A stretch of 41,624 nucleotides of DNA, taken from the NCBI GenBank assembly GCA_000151295.1, contig GG745333.1:1437485-1479108 (forward strand). The letters run 5' to 3'. The translations under genes were made by a program, and so were the position numbers. How positions within the stretch are numbered: position 1 is the stretch's first letter; every line of letters starts with the position of its first letter. The notes beneath the pieces were generated by a model that did not search any database, was not told the DNA's origin, and worked only from the letters and a program-made list of their open reading frames with translations. This stretch comes from Allomyces macrogynus ATCC 38327 (lineage: Eukaryota > Blastocladiomycota > Blastocladiomycetes > Blastocladiales > Blastocladiaceae). Below are positions 31,283 through 41,287 of the stretch, piece after piece.

Positions 31283-33076
31283 TCAGCATGCTAAAACCAG
31301 ACGAGGCCACCACTTCAGCCATCCCATCCCCTCCAAGTCCTTCATCACAACCATCGCAATTAACGTACCCCACCTCTCAACCCGTCGTGCCATCTTACTC
31401 CCAACCACGCTCTTCACGTACCGCACCACCTCCAAGCACTCATTCCTCGCCGCCGCCTCGACCACGAGCTTTACCTCATCCTCATCCTTGAGCGCCAGCA
31501 CCCGACTCCGCACAAGCCACACAACCATTTCCAAATCCCCATCCCGCGCCCACGCCACGGGCCGCACATCCTCACCCAAATCCGCCGTCGCCAATGCCCA
31601 CCGCTTCCCCACCGGGCGATCCCCCTTGACCACCAATCTCTCCCAATCAAACCAGCGAGACGCAGCACGCACGAGTCGCGGGTCGCAGAACCGGCGCACT
31701 TGCCGCGCGACACGCACAGCTTTATCGCTTACACCATACCCGCGCTCGGCGAGCCATGCGAGGAAGGCGCCGGCGTGGTGAGCGTCGCGCGCTTGCGGGG
31801 ATGCGAGCCACGTCCACGGGTCCATGCACGTGTCGCGCTGCGGCAGGGGTTCGGGGAGGGAGGTGATGAATGGAGCGAGTGGGGAGGAGGTGGTGCGCAG
31901 GGATTCGCGCGCTTCGAGCCTTGTGAGCGCGTCGGTGTTCAAGTCGACGGCGGCGATCAGTGCGAGAACGCGGTTGAGAGTCAAGTGAGCGGCTTGCGCG
32001 ACGAAGTGCACGGCCAGGACGTGCCAGTTGGTACCGGAAAGCAGCGGATAGTCGTAGACGTCTTTCGGGTGGACAGGCAGGTCCAGGAACGACGTGTACG
32101 GCGCCGTGTCGAAGCGAGTTGGGTCGGCGGGAGCGAGCGCGACGAACTTGGTCAACATCGAGCGAGGCATCCAATGGTCGCACCGGTCGAGGATCCAGTC
32201 CAAGAGATCGCCTTGCCGCGCGATAATCGAAAAAACGAGCAGGTGGAGAATGGAGGGCAGTCGGCCACGCTCTAGCGGCACGCACCATGGATGGATGGGT
32301 GGACAAAGGATGGCGGGCCCGTCCTCGTACAGTTCGATCCATTCGCCTGCCGTGCGGTCGTCGACTGTCTGCAATTTGCGGTCCTTGAGGTGCGACTTCA
32401 AGTCGTGCGCTGCCCGAGCAATCAAAATGTTGACAAGTGCCCACGAGAACAGCGGAACTGCTGCTAGACACGTTCCGGCATCGCCCTCGACTGACTTCTG
32501 ATCGGCAGCGACACCCAATGCGGTGCTTGGTGACCCATAACGCGACGGACCCGTCATGATCACTGATCCCACTTCGCGTGCCACCGCTACGCGCACCGTT
32601 GCGCCCAAAATGTGCGCGACAGGCCAACGGTGCTCGCCCACCGTCCCCGCTACTGTGTACTCAGCCCCGACCATGGATCCATTCTCCTCTTCACCGGTCA
32701 ACGCGACCACCGGCGCGTTGGACCGACGACGCGACTTTTTCGGCCTTTTGGCCGCTTCGGCCGCGAGCCAGGCTTCGATCCGGTGCGCGCGATTAGCAAT
32801 CCAGTGTGTGCGCACGTGCACCCCCATGCATCGCGAGCGGAGAGCACGGCACACGGCCGGGATGCTGGACGACGGTGCGGCCAGGACGAGAATCCGGTCA
32901 AGAACAACATCGGGCAGGTCGAGCAGGTGCAGCGGCGGTGTGTCCATGTCCGGATCGGTCGCGTTTGCTTTGGTTGGTGATGCTGTGCTCTTGCTGTTGT
33001 GGTGTCGATTCGAGCAGTGACTGGTGTTGACAGTCGTCGCCGGCGGGTGCGGTTTCTTCTTGGTGGTCGTCGTCAT
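31283..33076 (-). CDS. F-box-like protein (597 aa, single exon)
   Basis: A single 1794-nt exon with ATG at 33076. After a 42-residue basic/Thr-rich leader comes an F-box-like helix pair at about residues 48-85 (LLDLPDVVLDRILVLAA, then IPAVCRALRSRCM), the Skp1-binding motif. A basic patch follows (KRPKKSRRRSN), then about 450 residues of helical sequence with W/L-rich units such as HLLVFSIIARQGDLLDWILD and MVVWLVRSRVLALKDEDEVK, which look like divergent ankyrin-type repeats. F-box proteins present substrates to SCF ubiquitin ligases; the target is unknown. Large F-box/ankyrin-like families are common in early-diverging fungi. It lies 332 bp upstream of the end of the two-PAS gene, on the same strand. 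Confidence 0.75.
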   Translation of the reverse strand: MTTTTKKKPHPPATTVNTSHCSNRHHNSKSTASPTKANATDPDMDTPPLHLLDLPDVVLDRILVLAAPSSSIPAVCRALRSRCMGVHVRTHWIANRAHRIEAWLAAEAAKRPKKSRRRSNAPVVALTGEEENGSMVGAEYTVAGTVGEHRWPVAHILGATVRVAVAREVGSVIMTGPSRYGSPSTALGVAADQKSVEGDAGTCLAAVPLFSWALVNILIARAAHDLKSHLKDRKLQTVDDRTAGEWIELYEDGPAILCPPIHPWCVPLERGRLPSILHLLVFSIIARQGDLLDWILDRCDHWMPRSMLTKFVALAPADPTRFDTAPYTSFLDLPVHPKDVYDYPLLSGTNWHVLAVHFVAQAAHLTLNRVLALIAAVDLNTDALTRLEARESLRTTSSPLAPFITSLPEPLPQRDTCMDPWTWLASPQARDAHHAGAFLAWLAERGYGVSDKAVRVARQVRRFCDPRLVRAASRWFDWERLVVKGDRPVGKRWALATADLGEDVRPVAWARDGDLEMVVWLVRSRVLALKDEDEVKLVVEAAARNECLEVVRYVKSVVGSKMARRVERWGTLIAMVVMKDLEGMGWLKWWPRLVLAC

Positions 33077-33408
33077 TCTGGACGACGATGCCGACTTGGA
33101 ATCCGAGATGTGGTGGGCAAGAGCAACGATTTGACTGCGAGGAGAGAGCGATCACGGTCGGACCAAGGTGCCGACTTGAACACTTCTGATCACGATGGCG
33201 GAAACTTGACCGCGATATGACCAAACGCGTCACAAATGCGACAATCCAAGAAGAAATGCATGAATCCTGTCTAACAGAATGCGCCAACTCTGAAGATGCG
33301 GCCAAGCCTCGAACATCGTTCAATCGACGCTGGCCCCCCACAAATGGCCGGCCAGACTTGGCAGGCTCGACTTCTCCCAGGCCACAAAACAAGACTCGAT
33401 TAATTCAT

Positions 33409-35395
33409 TTACTGCCCAGACCCCGTCCACCCCGACGGTCCCGGCTGCTGCTGCCACGCGCCCGGATCCGGCGGCATCGCGCGCGGCGGCTGCCCCGCAC
33501 CGCGCGCGGCCGGCAATCCCGTCCACGTCGCGGCAAATACGTCGTCCTGATCTCCATAATCCGACGTGGCGACAGTCGCGGCCGCATGGCTTCTTGCCGT
33601 GCCGTCGACCGAGTCGTGGCGCGCCGCATGCGTCGACCACGAGGGGCTCGGGACGGCCGGTGGACGCGACGACATGCGCGTTGTCGAGTCTGTGACCCAC
33701 CCGCCGTAAGGGCCCGGCGGCGCAGAACTGTGCGGTAGAGGAGGAGGCGGCGCGGCGGGCACGTACGCCATGGGGTGGGCCGACACCGCGGGCGGCGTGT
33801 AGTATCCGGCCGCGGCGTGGACGTGTTGCGGTGGTGGCAGCGGCGGGTGGCCTGCGTACCCGCCTGCGTACGCCACGTGTACCGGCGCATGGTGTGGAAC
33901 GTGGCCGTGGCCGTGGCCGTGTCCATGCGGTGGGGCGTGTGCGTGCCCGTGCGCGTACGGATCACCAAACAGGTACGGCCGGCCCAAGGCCGCGCCGCCA
34001 TAGCGCGGGTCCTGGTCGCTTCCTTGGTACGTGCCCGCGACCGACGTGACCACAGACGTCATATCGTCCTCATCCACCTCCTCGTCATCCTCGTCATCGT
34101 CCATGCCCGAGTCAGACACCGAATCGACATCGTCAGATGCCGGCGACAACCGGTTCGACTCGGTCGTCCACTGCTCGCCGAAATCAAGATACACGGGCGC
34201 TTTCGTGAACAGCATCAGGCCCGGCGGCTGCCGCGCGGCCGCGCCCCCGTCGACGGAACTCGCGACCGACGGCGCGCTTGGCGTCGACGCGGTCGACGCG
34301 CGGCTCGACGTGGATGGTGCGGCGGCCCCCATAACGGCCGCGGGCCGATCCGCCGCAGCGACCACGTGCGTGGCCGAGCACGCGCGCATGATCCCAATCA
34401 GTCCGTCAGACGTTCCCGCGATGACCATTTCCATGTCGAATTCCTTGCTCTCGCCATCGACTGTAATCATGACGAGCGTGAACCGCACGTGGCACATGCC
34501 TTCGGTGCGCTTGACGCGCGCAACTTCGGCGAGGACATTGTGCCGACACGTTGGGTGGACGAGGTCGATCAACGACGTTTGCATAAACGCTTGCGGCGTC
34601 ACGCCCGGGAGCAGCCGTGCGATATTGGCCGTGCAAAACAGAATGTCGAGCTTGGCCGTGAACCGGTTCAGAATGAGACATGCGCGCACTTGCTTGATGT
34701 CGGCCACGTTCTCGTCCCATGTGCGCCGGTGCGACGAAAAGTAGTGGTCGCGCAGGTTCCAGCACTGCGGGAGGGTCAGAGCCGTATGCGTCGCCGTGGT
34801 AGTTGCGGTGGAGAGGTCAGTCCAACCGTTCGCGTGTGCGCCAAGTCAAGACAAACAACGCGTTCCTACCTTGCTCACGATCCGGCCGTTGGCCTCGACG
34901 ACCCAGGCCTCTTCACTGGCCGAGTCGCGCGCGCGCGCCTTTTCGTCGTCGGTGATGCGCCACGTACAGGAGACGATACAATCCGTGCACCTGTAAACAG
35001 ACAAGCGGAACGGACACAGTGGACAGGGTCAGACACGGTGCGACATAGCCGATGACGACGCCCCCCACCCGCGAGCAACACCTCACGCGCGCCACCCACG
35101 GGCCTCAGACCAAACCGCGCGGCACGTACAGATTGGAGACGGTGGCCACCTTGATATACTGCCCCCAGCGCGTGCGCATGTGCAAGTGCACAACCACGGC
35201 GACCTTTTCAAACGCAATCGTCTGCCGGTGCAGTTCGTGGCACGCCTCGAGCTCGGACGCGAAAAAATAGTCGTAGGCGGGCGTGCCGACCACGTCGCTT
35301 GGCGCAAACCCATTGACCGACGTGATCGACGGCGACGCGTAGAGGTACCGGCCCTCGGGCGACAGGTCGTGGAAGCTGATGAACGAGGCCTCCAT
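33409..35395 (-). CDS. White-collar-like protein with two PAS domains (580 aa, 3 exons)
   Basis: Exons are 35130-35395, 34870-34990 and 33409-34764; donors GTACGT and GTAGGA; total 1743 nt. PAS 1 begins at the N-terminus (SFISFHDLSPEGRYLYASPS, ...GFAPSDVVGTPAYDYF). It is followed by a Cys-rich insert (LCTDCIVSCTWRI) of the kind seen in White Collar proteins. PAS 2 is CLILNRFTAKLDILFCTANI with DLVHP and a strand MCHVRFTLVMIT. The C-terminal 300 residues are disordered and very His/Gly/Pro-rich, including HGHGHGHGHV. No LOV flavin motif (GRNCRFLQ) and no GATA zinc finger are seen. White Collar relatives act as light or metabolic sensors and transcription regulators, and that role is inferred. 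An ATG at 35746 in frame would give 697 aa, but its context is weaker than ACAATGG at 35395. Confidence 0.8.
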
Positions 35396-36270
35396 TGTCC
35401 TTGCTTTGGGCGCCCCTGCCGAGCGCGCAGACGGGGTCGCCCGGGGACAGGATGGTGGTGACGGTGGCGAGACAAGGCGCGTGGGCGCAGCTAAAATGTC
35501 GCGTGCGTGTTGCTGTTGCTCGTTGGCCGAGAGGCTGCTGCAGCGCGAGTCGAGGACGGGGCCGCGTGCGGTCGTGCGCGCGGTGAAACCTGCAGTCCCT
35601 GGTCTGGGCGCGCCGCGGGGGCGCCGACGACGTGCGGTCGCCACGTCGAGTGTCGAGCGTGAGGGGTTGCTGCGGGCTGGGTGGGAGCGCCAGAAAGACG
35701 ACCTTCGCGTGAGAAACGAAGTCGCCAAGCAGGTAGGGAGTGCCATGTGGCACAGCGTCTGTGGCCAGTGCGATCCGTGGTTAAAACACTAGGACGCTTG
35801 CGGTGCCCTGCCCACACGGCCAAACAAGGTCGCTCACGGCTGCCTGGCCGGGACGCCGGAGCACGACCCCAGGCCATGTTCGCGAATCTCAACCAGACGT
35901 GTTGGCCTTGCTGGCCAGGCCGACCGGATCGTGACAGCTGCCAGCGCCGTCGGCGGCCTGGGACGTAGTTGGGGTACCCGTCAATCGCGTGTTGCAGGAG
36001 AGGCGCAAAATGACCTTTTGAAACGGCAATCGACAACCCAAAACTGGTATCTGCTAATTCCTTGTCGTGCTCTCGCAAATACACCAACTGGTCCGTGTCG
36101 CCGAGTCCCACGCGGGCCCGGCCGACTGACTACCGACCCCACGATCCGCTGGTCCACCGGCGCGGTGTGGCCAAGCTGGAGGCGGCGGCGGCGACGATGC
36201 GGCCCACCCTGCACCAATTTCACCCGCATACGGTGCATGCGATGGCGGCGGTGCAGTTGCCCGCGCCGAA
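35396..36270. other. region between the two-PAS gene and the PIF1 array
   Basis: These 875 bases hold the 5' side of the PAS gene, an in-frame upstream ORF extension (to 35746), and a short orphan coding-like fragment at about 35971-36129. The rest shows nothing clear. Confidence 0.5.
35971..36129 (-). pseudogene. Orphan ankyrin-like exon fragment
   Basis: After a possible acceptor (GGTAG) at 36130 a 53-codon frame reads VGLGDTDQLVYLREHDKELA, then FGLSIAVSKGHFAPLLQHAI and DGYPNYV. The A-x-x-K-G-H-x-x-x-L-L pattern recalls an ankyrin-type repeat. GC is lower than in neighbouring exons. No start, partner exon or stop structure was found, so it is probably a relic of a duplicated gene or part of an unannotated one. 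Confidence 0.3.
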
Positions 36271-38582
36271 TTATGGCCGTGCCACTGGACTTCGCGGCGC
36301 TTTCGACTCGGTCTTCTGCTGCAAGTACAGCTGCCGCTTATGCCAGGCGAGCACTTTACGGTCGACCATGATCGAGTGCGGGTTCAGATTCACGACGCGC
36401 AGCTTGTGGTGGTCGCGCACGCGCGACAGCGCCACATACACTTGGTGCGCGCAAAATACCCGGTCGAGGTGCACGACGGCTCCGTCGAGCGTAAGCCCCT
36501 GCGACTTGTGCACGGTGATGGCGAATCCAAGGACCAGCGGGAGCTACATGATGCGGTCGACGTGGTCAGTATATCTACCATCCGCGACGTGAGAGCTGTG
36601 CCGTGAAGTCAACGCACCTGCACACGCACGGCCACCGGCACGTACTCCCACTCGACCTCGTTCTTCTTGACCAACTCGTCGCATGACCACGTGTACGGCT
36701 GCACGACCTGCCGCACGGTCCGGCTCCCATCCGGCCCCGCCAACGGCCGTGAAAAATCGACAATCGGGTACCCCTCCGAATCAAACCCGACCACGAACCC
36801 GCGCATCCCATTCACCAGGTCGCGGCTGACATTGCGAATGCACATGACGGCCGCACCCACCTTGAGCGTCAACGTCGCGAGCGACAATTTCGCGGGTCCG
36901 TGCAGCAGCGCCTCGCGCGCAAACGGGAACATGCGCTTATCCGGATGAAACCAGTCTTTCGCGTCGTACCGCTGCGCCCCGGCGGTACTGGGCAAGCCCA
37001 CGAGCCGCTGCCGGTTGTACTCGTGCGCGTCCTTGTTGCGCGTGAACAGGCGCAGGAGCGACGGGTCCCGCGCGACCGCGTCGTTTGGGGTCGTGATTTC
37101 GTCGAGGATCGCGCGGTCGGTGTCGGTCCATTCGCGGTCGTCGGTGTCGGAAACGTGCGAGCGGATCGATTCGAGGAAACAGCGGAACCGAACGTCGGCT
37201 TGCCGGAAGACGGTCACGAGATTGACGATGCAGAATTGGCCCGAAGCAAAGGAGGGCGCCTGGAACGCGTAGACGTCGCGCGGCGGGAGTTGGCGACGGA
37301 TGCCGCGCGGTAAGTAGAGCGTTTCTTCGATGACGGGCGGGAGCTGGAAAAAGTCTGGTGGTCATGTTGAAACGAGCAGGATGGGCGCCAGTCAAGCGCA
37401 GCGGAACAGGGTGGAGAAGCAAGGTCGAGTCGCACCTCCAACGAAGATGACTTGCATTCCGCCGAAAAACCGGCTCGAATCGCGACTGTTCATGGTCAGA
37501 GAAAATAGTGAGCGAGAACCAATCACACGAGAAACGTGAATCGCCTTCGAAAACTGCGCGCACCATTTCTTCACAATGCGGTTCAGTTTTTCCAGGAAAC
37601 TGGCCGACATCATGGAAATCTCGTCGACAATCAGCACATCGTCGGCCCGCATCGAGTCGGCCGCCGCGGCTGACTGCGTGCCCTTGTCGTTGTCGGCGGG
37701 CAACGAGGCCGTCGCCGGCGGCTCGGCCAGGCCAATCTCGTCGGCCAACTCGTTCAAAGTCTGCATCAGCTCCGAGTCAACGTTGCGCACATCGACCTTG
37801 GGCGTGTTCTTGGGCTCGACGTGCGCGCCAATCCCGGCCCACCGGTGCACCGTTTGCCCGTCAATCGAAACCTGGGCAAAGCATCACAACGTCGGCATCA
37901 GACGCTGAGCGAACTTACGAGTGAGCAATGTCAAAATGCCGATACGAACCGCAGCAATCCCCGTCGTTGCCGTCACCGCAACACGCTGGCCCTGTCTGCG
38001 AAGCGCGCTCACGAGGAACCCAATTACAAATGACTTGCCTGTGCCGCCCGGCCCGTGAATGAGCACGTTCTCGCCGTCGAGTGCCGCGTCGACGGCGAGC
38101 CGTTGCGTCGCACTCATGTCCGAGTACTGCTTGGCCAGGTCCGGATGCGCATTGATAAAATTCAACGGGCGCGGCGGTGGGGACGGCGGCTAGCAACGCA
38201 ACAATCGCCCAGCGGTCAGAACGGTATCAAACCGCGCGGGGAGCGAGTCCCAGCAAGGAAATACCTTGACCAGTTGAAGCGGCCCGTCGTAGTCGGGAAG
38301 AACCCGAATCACGTCGCCGGGCTTGAGAGGCGGTGGTTCCACCACCAGGACTGGCATCGAGCCACCGAGGTACAACCCGGCAGGCGGCAACGGCGCGCGC
38401 TCGTTGCGAGTAGGGGCTGGGTGGTGTTGCTGCGTCGTGCTGCAGTCTTCGACTCGGCGTCGCTTTTCGGCCGTCTGCTCGGACGAGTCGTAGTCATTGG
38501 CGTCGGGGTGCCAGTTGCCGACCTCCCCGTCGTGATGGCCATTGTGACCGCAGCGGTTGCGCTTTCTGCGAGAGCGTCCCAT
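36271..38582 (-). CDS. PIF1-family DNA helicase, intact copy 1 (641 aa, 6 exons)
   Basis: Exons are 38265-38582, 37950-38189, 37564-37871, 37436-37485, 36618-37354 and 36271-36543; phases 0, 0, 2, 1, 0 match and the total is 1926 nt. The start at 38582 opens with a basic NLS-like [10 protein letters not shown]. Helicase motifs in order: Walker A GPGGTGKS (152-159), motif Ia TATTGIAA, the PIF1 signature VHRWAGIG, Walker B DEISMM (about 269), motif III GDFFQLPP rebuilt across an intron, then motifs V/VI near the C-terminus: [12 protein letters not shown] and [11 protein letters not shown]. This is SF1B, 5'-3' polarity by family. Compared with cellular Pif1 it is compact. It is the first of three tandem same-strand copies, which suggests local duplication of a PIF1-like gene and not the single housekeeping Pif1. 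No Rep endonuclease domain of Helitrons is seen. Confidence 0.9.
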
Positions 38583-38780
38583 TTCTTGCAGCAAATTACA
38601 GTGCACGATGTCGAAAGCAAAATAGCGAGGTGGGCAAATTTATCAAAGTAGAGAGAGCGTGTGGTGGCCTGTTCGAGGTTGCAGTTCGCCGTTGGGAGTG
38701 TTGACGAAGATGGCGGTCACATCGATATCAGAAAAATGTGACACAAAGGTTCTCAGCATTCTTGGCAACAGAAATATATG

Positions 38781-40946
38781 TTACAAACCGTCAAAATCGT
38801 CTCCGCTCTCATCATCTGGTCCATGCCCTCTCGCCTCTGTCCACCTCGTCGAATCACGCTGGATTCGGCGGCGACGCCGTCGACTGGGCGTCCACAGCTC
38901 CCTTCCCTGTTGATCCATGTGCTGCTTGTGCCACGCCAGGGTCAACCTTGATCAAATTCGGGTCGAAATTGATGACGGCAGATTGTTATCGTCGCGCACG
39001 CGAGACAGCGCCACGTAGACGAGGTGCGGGAAGATGCGGTCGTCGGTGAGGTGCACGACCGCGCCGTCGAGCGACAGCCCCTGCGCCTAGTGTACGGTGA
39101 CGGCAAACGCGAGCGTGAGCGGCAACTACATCGTCTCGATGTTCAAATGGTCAACACAGGGCAGACGTTGACATGATGATCGCGCTTGCCCAGGACCAAA
39201 CGTGCCTGTTCCCGCGTGGCCACTTGCGCGGTGATACTCTTCCCCTCGTCGTCCTCGTACTCGTTGCACGACCACATGTACGGCCGGACCACCCGCTGCA
39301 CCAACACACCCCCGCCCGACCCCGCTGATGGCCGCGAATTATCGACCACCGGGAACCCTGCATCAAATGCAATCACGACGCCACGCGCGCCATGGACGAG
39401 ATCGCGATCGATGTCGCGGATGCACATGACGGGAGCGCCGACCTTGAGCGTGAGCGTCGAGAGCGATAAGGGTGCAAGCGCGCCCAAGAGTTTTTCGTGC
39501 ACCGTGCCCATGTCCTCGCGGAGCCAGTCCTTCGCGTCGTCCTTGTACCCTTCAGTCTTGAGCGCCTTGATCCGCATCTCGTTATACTTCTGCACGTCCT
39601 TGTTCCTCATGAACAGGCGCAGCAGCGACGGGTCACTGTTGTCGTTGGGCTTGCAGATCTGGGCGAGAATCGCGCAGGCCGACTTGGGCTACTCGCGGCG
39701 GTCGTACACACGCACCAGCTCGAGAAAGTGCTGGAAGAGCGCACCGGCCTGCCGGAAAACCGTCTCGAGATTGACCACGTGGAACCGGCCGTCGGCAAAC
39801 GACGGCGCCTCGAACACAAACGGGTCGTCACGCAACAAGGGCTGCCGGCGGGCGCGATGCTGCGTCCGGCGCTGGAAAAGTCCGGGAGGCTCGATGAGGC
39901 GCTGGAGAGAGAAAGATGAGCAAATTGAATGTCTTTTTGTCGACGGGAGGAAGCTGGAACATGTCTACAGTCGAAACCGAGGCTGGACTTCAGTCAAGTT
40001 GAAACCAAGTAAGCAGGCGAGCCCACTTCAAACCTCCGACAAAGATGACTTGCAATCCGCCGAAAAACTCAGGCGAGCCGCGACTATTCCTGGTCAAAGC
40101 ATATGGTGAGCAACAAAGCACAGAGTTTGGCACACGCACGCGCACACAACAAGGCTCGAAGGTATCCCAATGCACGCACCACTTCTGGAGAGTCTGATTC
40201 AGTCGCTCAAATATGTTGGCCGACATCATCGAAATTTCATCAACAGTGAGCACGTCGATATCCCGCATCGACTCCACCGCCCGGTTCGTCCCCATGTTGA
40301 TCCCGCCAAACCGGTGCACCGTTTGCCCGCCAATGGATTCCTAGCGGACAAGTGCCGTGAGATTAGCGTGGGGAAGGGATCCAGTGAGTCTTGACCAGCA
40401 GGAACTCGAACCGCGGCATTCCTCGTCATGGCAGTGACGGCCACACGCAGGTTCCCTAATACTGGATCAGAAACGACTTGCCCGTGCCGCCCGGCCCATG
40501 AATAAAAACATTATTGTTGTTGAGCGCAGTGTCGACGGCGAGCTGCTGGGTCCGACTGAGCTTCTTGTACTGCTGAACAATCCGAGGTCGCATCGGCAAA
40601 CGTGATGGGCGGGAGAGGCTGGCAACGACGAGGTCACAGGCGAGCAACTAACAGGGCCATAATGAAGGGTGTCGCTGCAAGCGCAGACCGGAAAAGGCGG
40701 CTCGGCGGACGCCCCGACTGTAACCGGATCAAATTGCTGCAACGGTTCCCCGTCTTGCAACAATGCCCGCTCCTGCTCGATGGGAGGAATCACCAGGTGC
40801 TGGTCGGGCTCTTGCAGGGCCGCCAAACACGCGGCAACGGGTGAAGCAGTAGTCGAATCGCGTCGTGGCAGATCTTGCGAGCCCGAGGGCGACTGCTCGT
40901 CATCAAGACAAAGTTGAGAAATTTCGTGGCGCACAAGCAACGCGTG
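38781..40946 (-). pseudogene. PIF1-family helicase, decayed copy 2
   Basis: Homologous blocks follow the same order as in copy 1: [13 protein letters not shown] near 40490, [74 protein letters not shown] and YVALSRVRD. Lesions visible directly: a frameshift after FLIQY that removes the motif Ia region; TAG after RRE (about 39691), where copy 1 has Trp; TAG in place of the Lys of the HKxQG motif (about 39089); a frameshift after RDDNNL (about 38985); and another before LAWHKQ (about 38950). Several splice sites are conserved, including the TAG acceptor before LPLTLAF. The copy cannot make a working helicase. The N-terminal boundary is uncertain. Confidence 0.82.
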
Positions 40947-41287
40947 GGGTACATAGGAGCCGGATGTCCCGGTTCAGATCTGGGTGACTCTCAGGGTAAC
41001 TGTCCTGAGCGCTTGCAATTATTTCTGCGTGGCCACTCCACAGGCCCACAGTCTGCGACCACCATATTTACGCGACCATGGCGTTGATCGGGATGTGATC
41101 ACCCAGGGAACACGATGCGGCCACGAACAGGTGCGCGAATGATGCACGTTGATGCAACCATGACGCGCCGACCACAGGCTGCAGCGATGCGATCTCAGGG
41201 TAACAGCGACCCAATCACAACGATCACGACGCGCCAATCGACAAGATCATATGTACTTCTCCGCAAGTAACTCATCCCTCTCCACCC
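40947..41287. other. spacer between PIF1 copies 2 and 3
   Basis: These 341 bases hold no exon I can support. They should contain the promoter of copy 2 and the 3' end of copy 3. GGTGATC/GATCACC-type and CAGGGTAAC motifs recur (about 40993 and 41197), without clear terminal repeats. Confidence 0.45.

Noticed and set aside
38781..40946. Reassignment of TAG to a sense codon, suggested by TAG within PIF1 copy 2
   Set aside because: The TAGs coincide with several frameshifts in the same copy, and all intact genes here read through without in-frame TAG.
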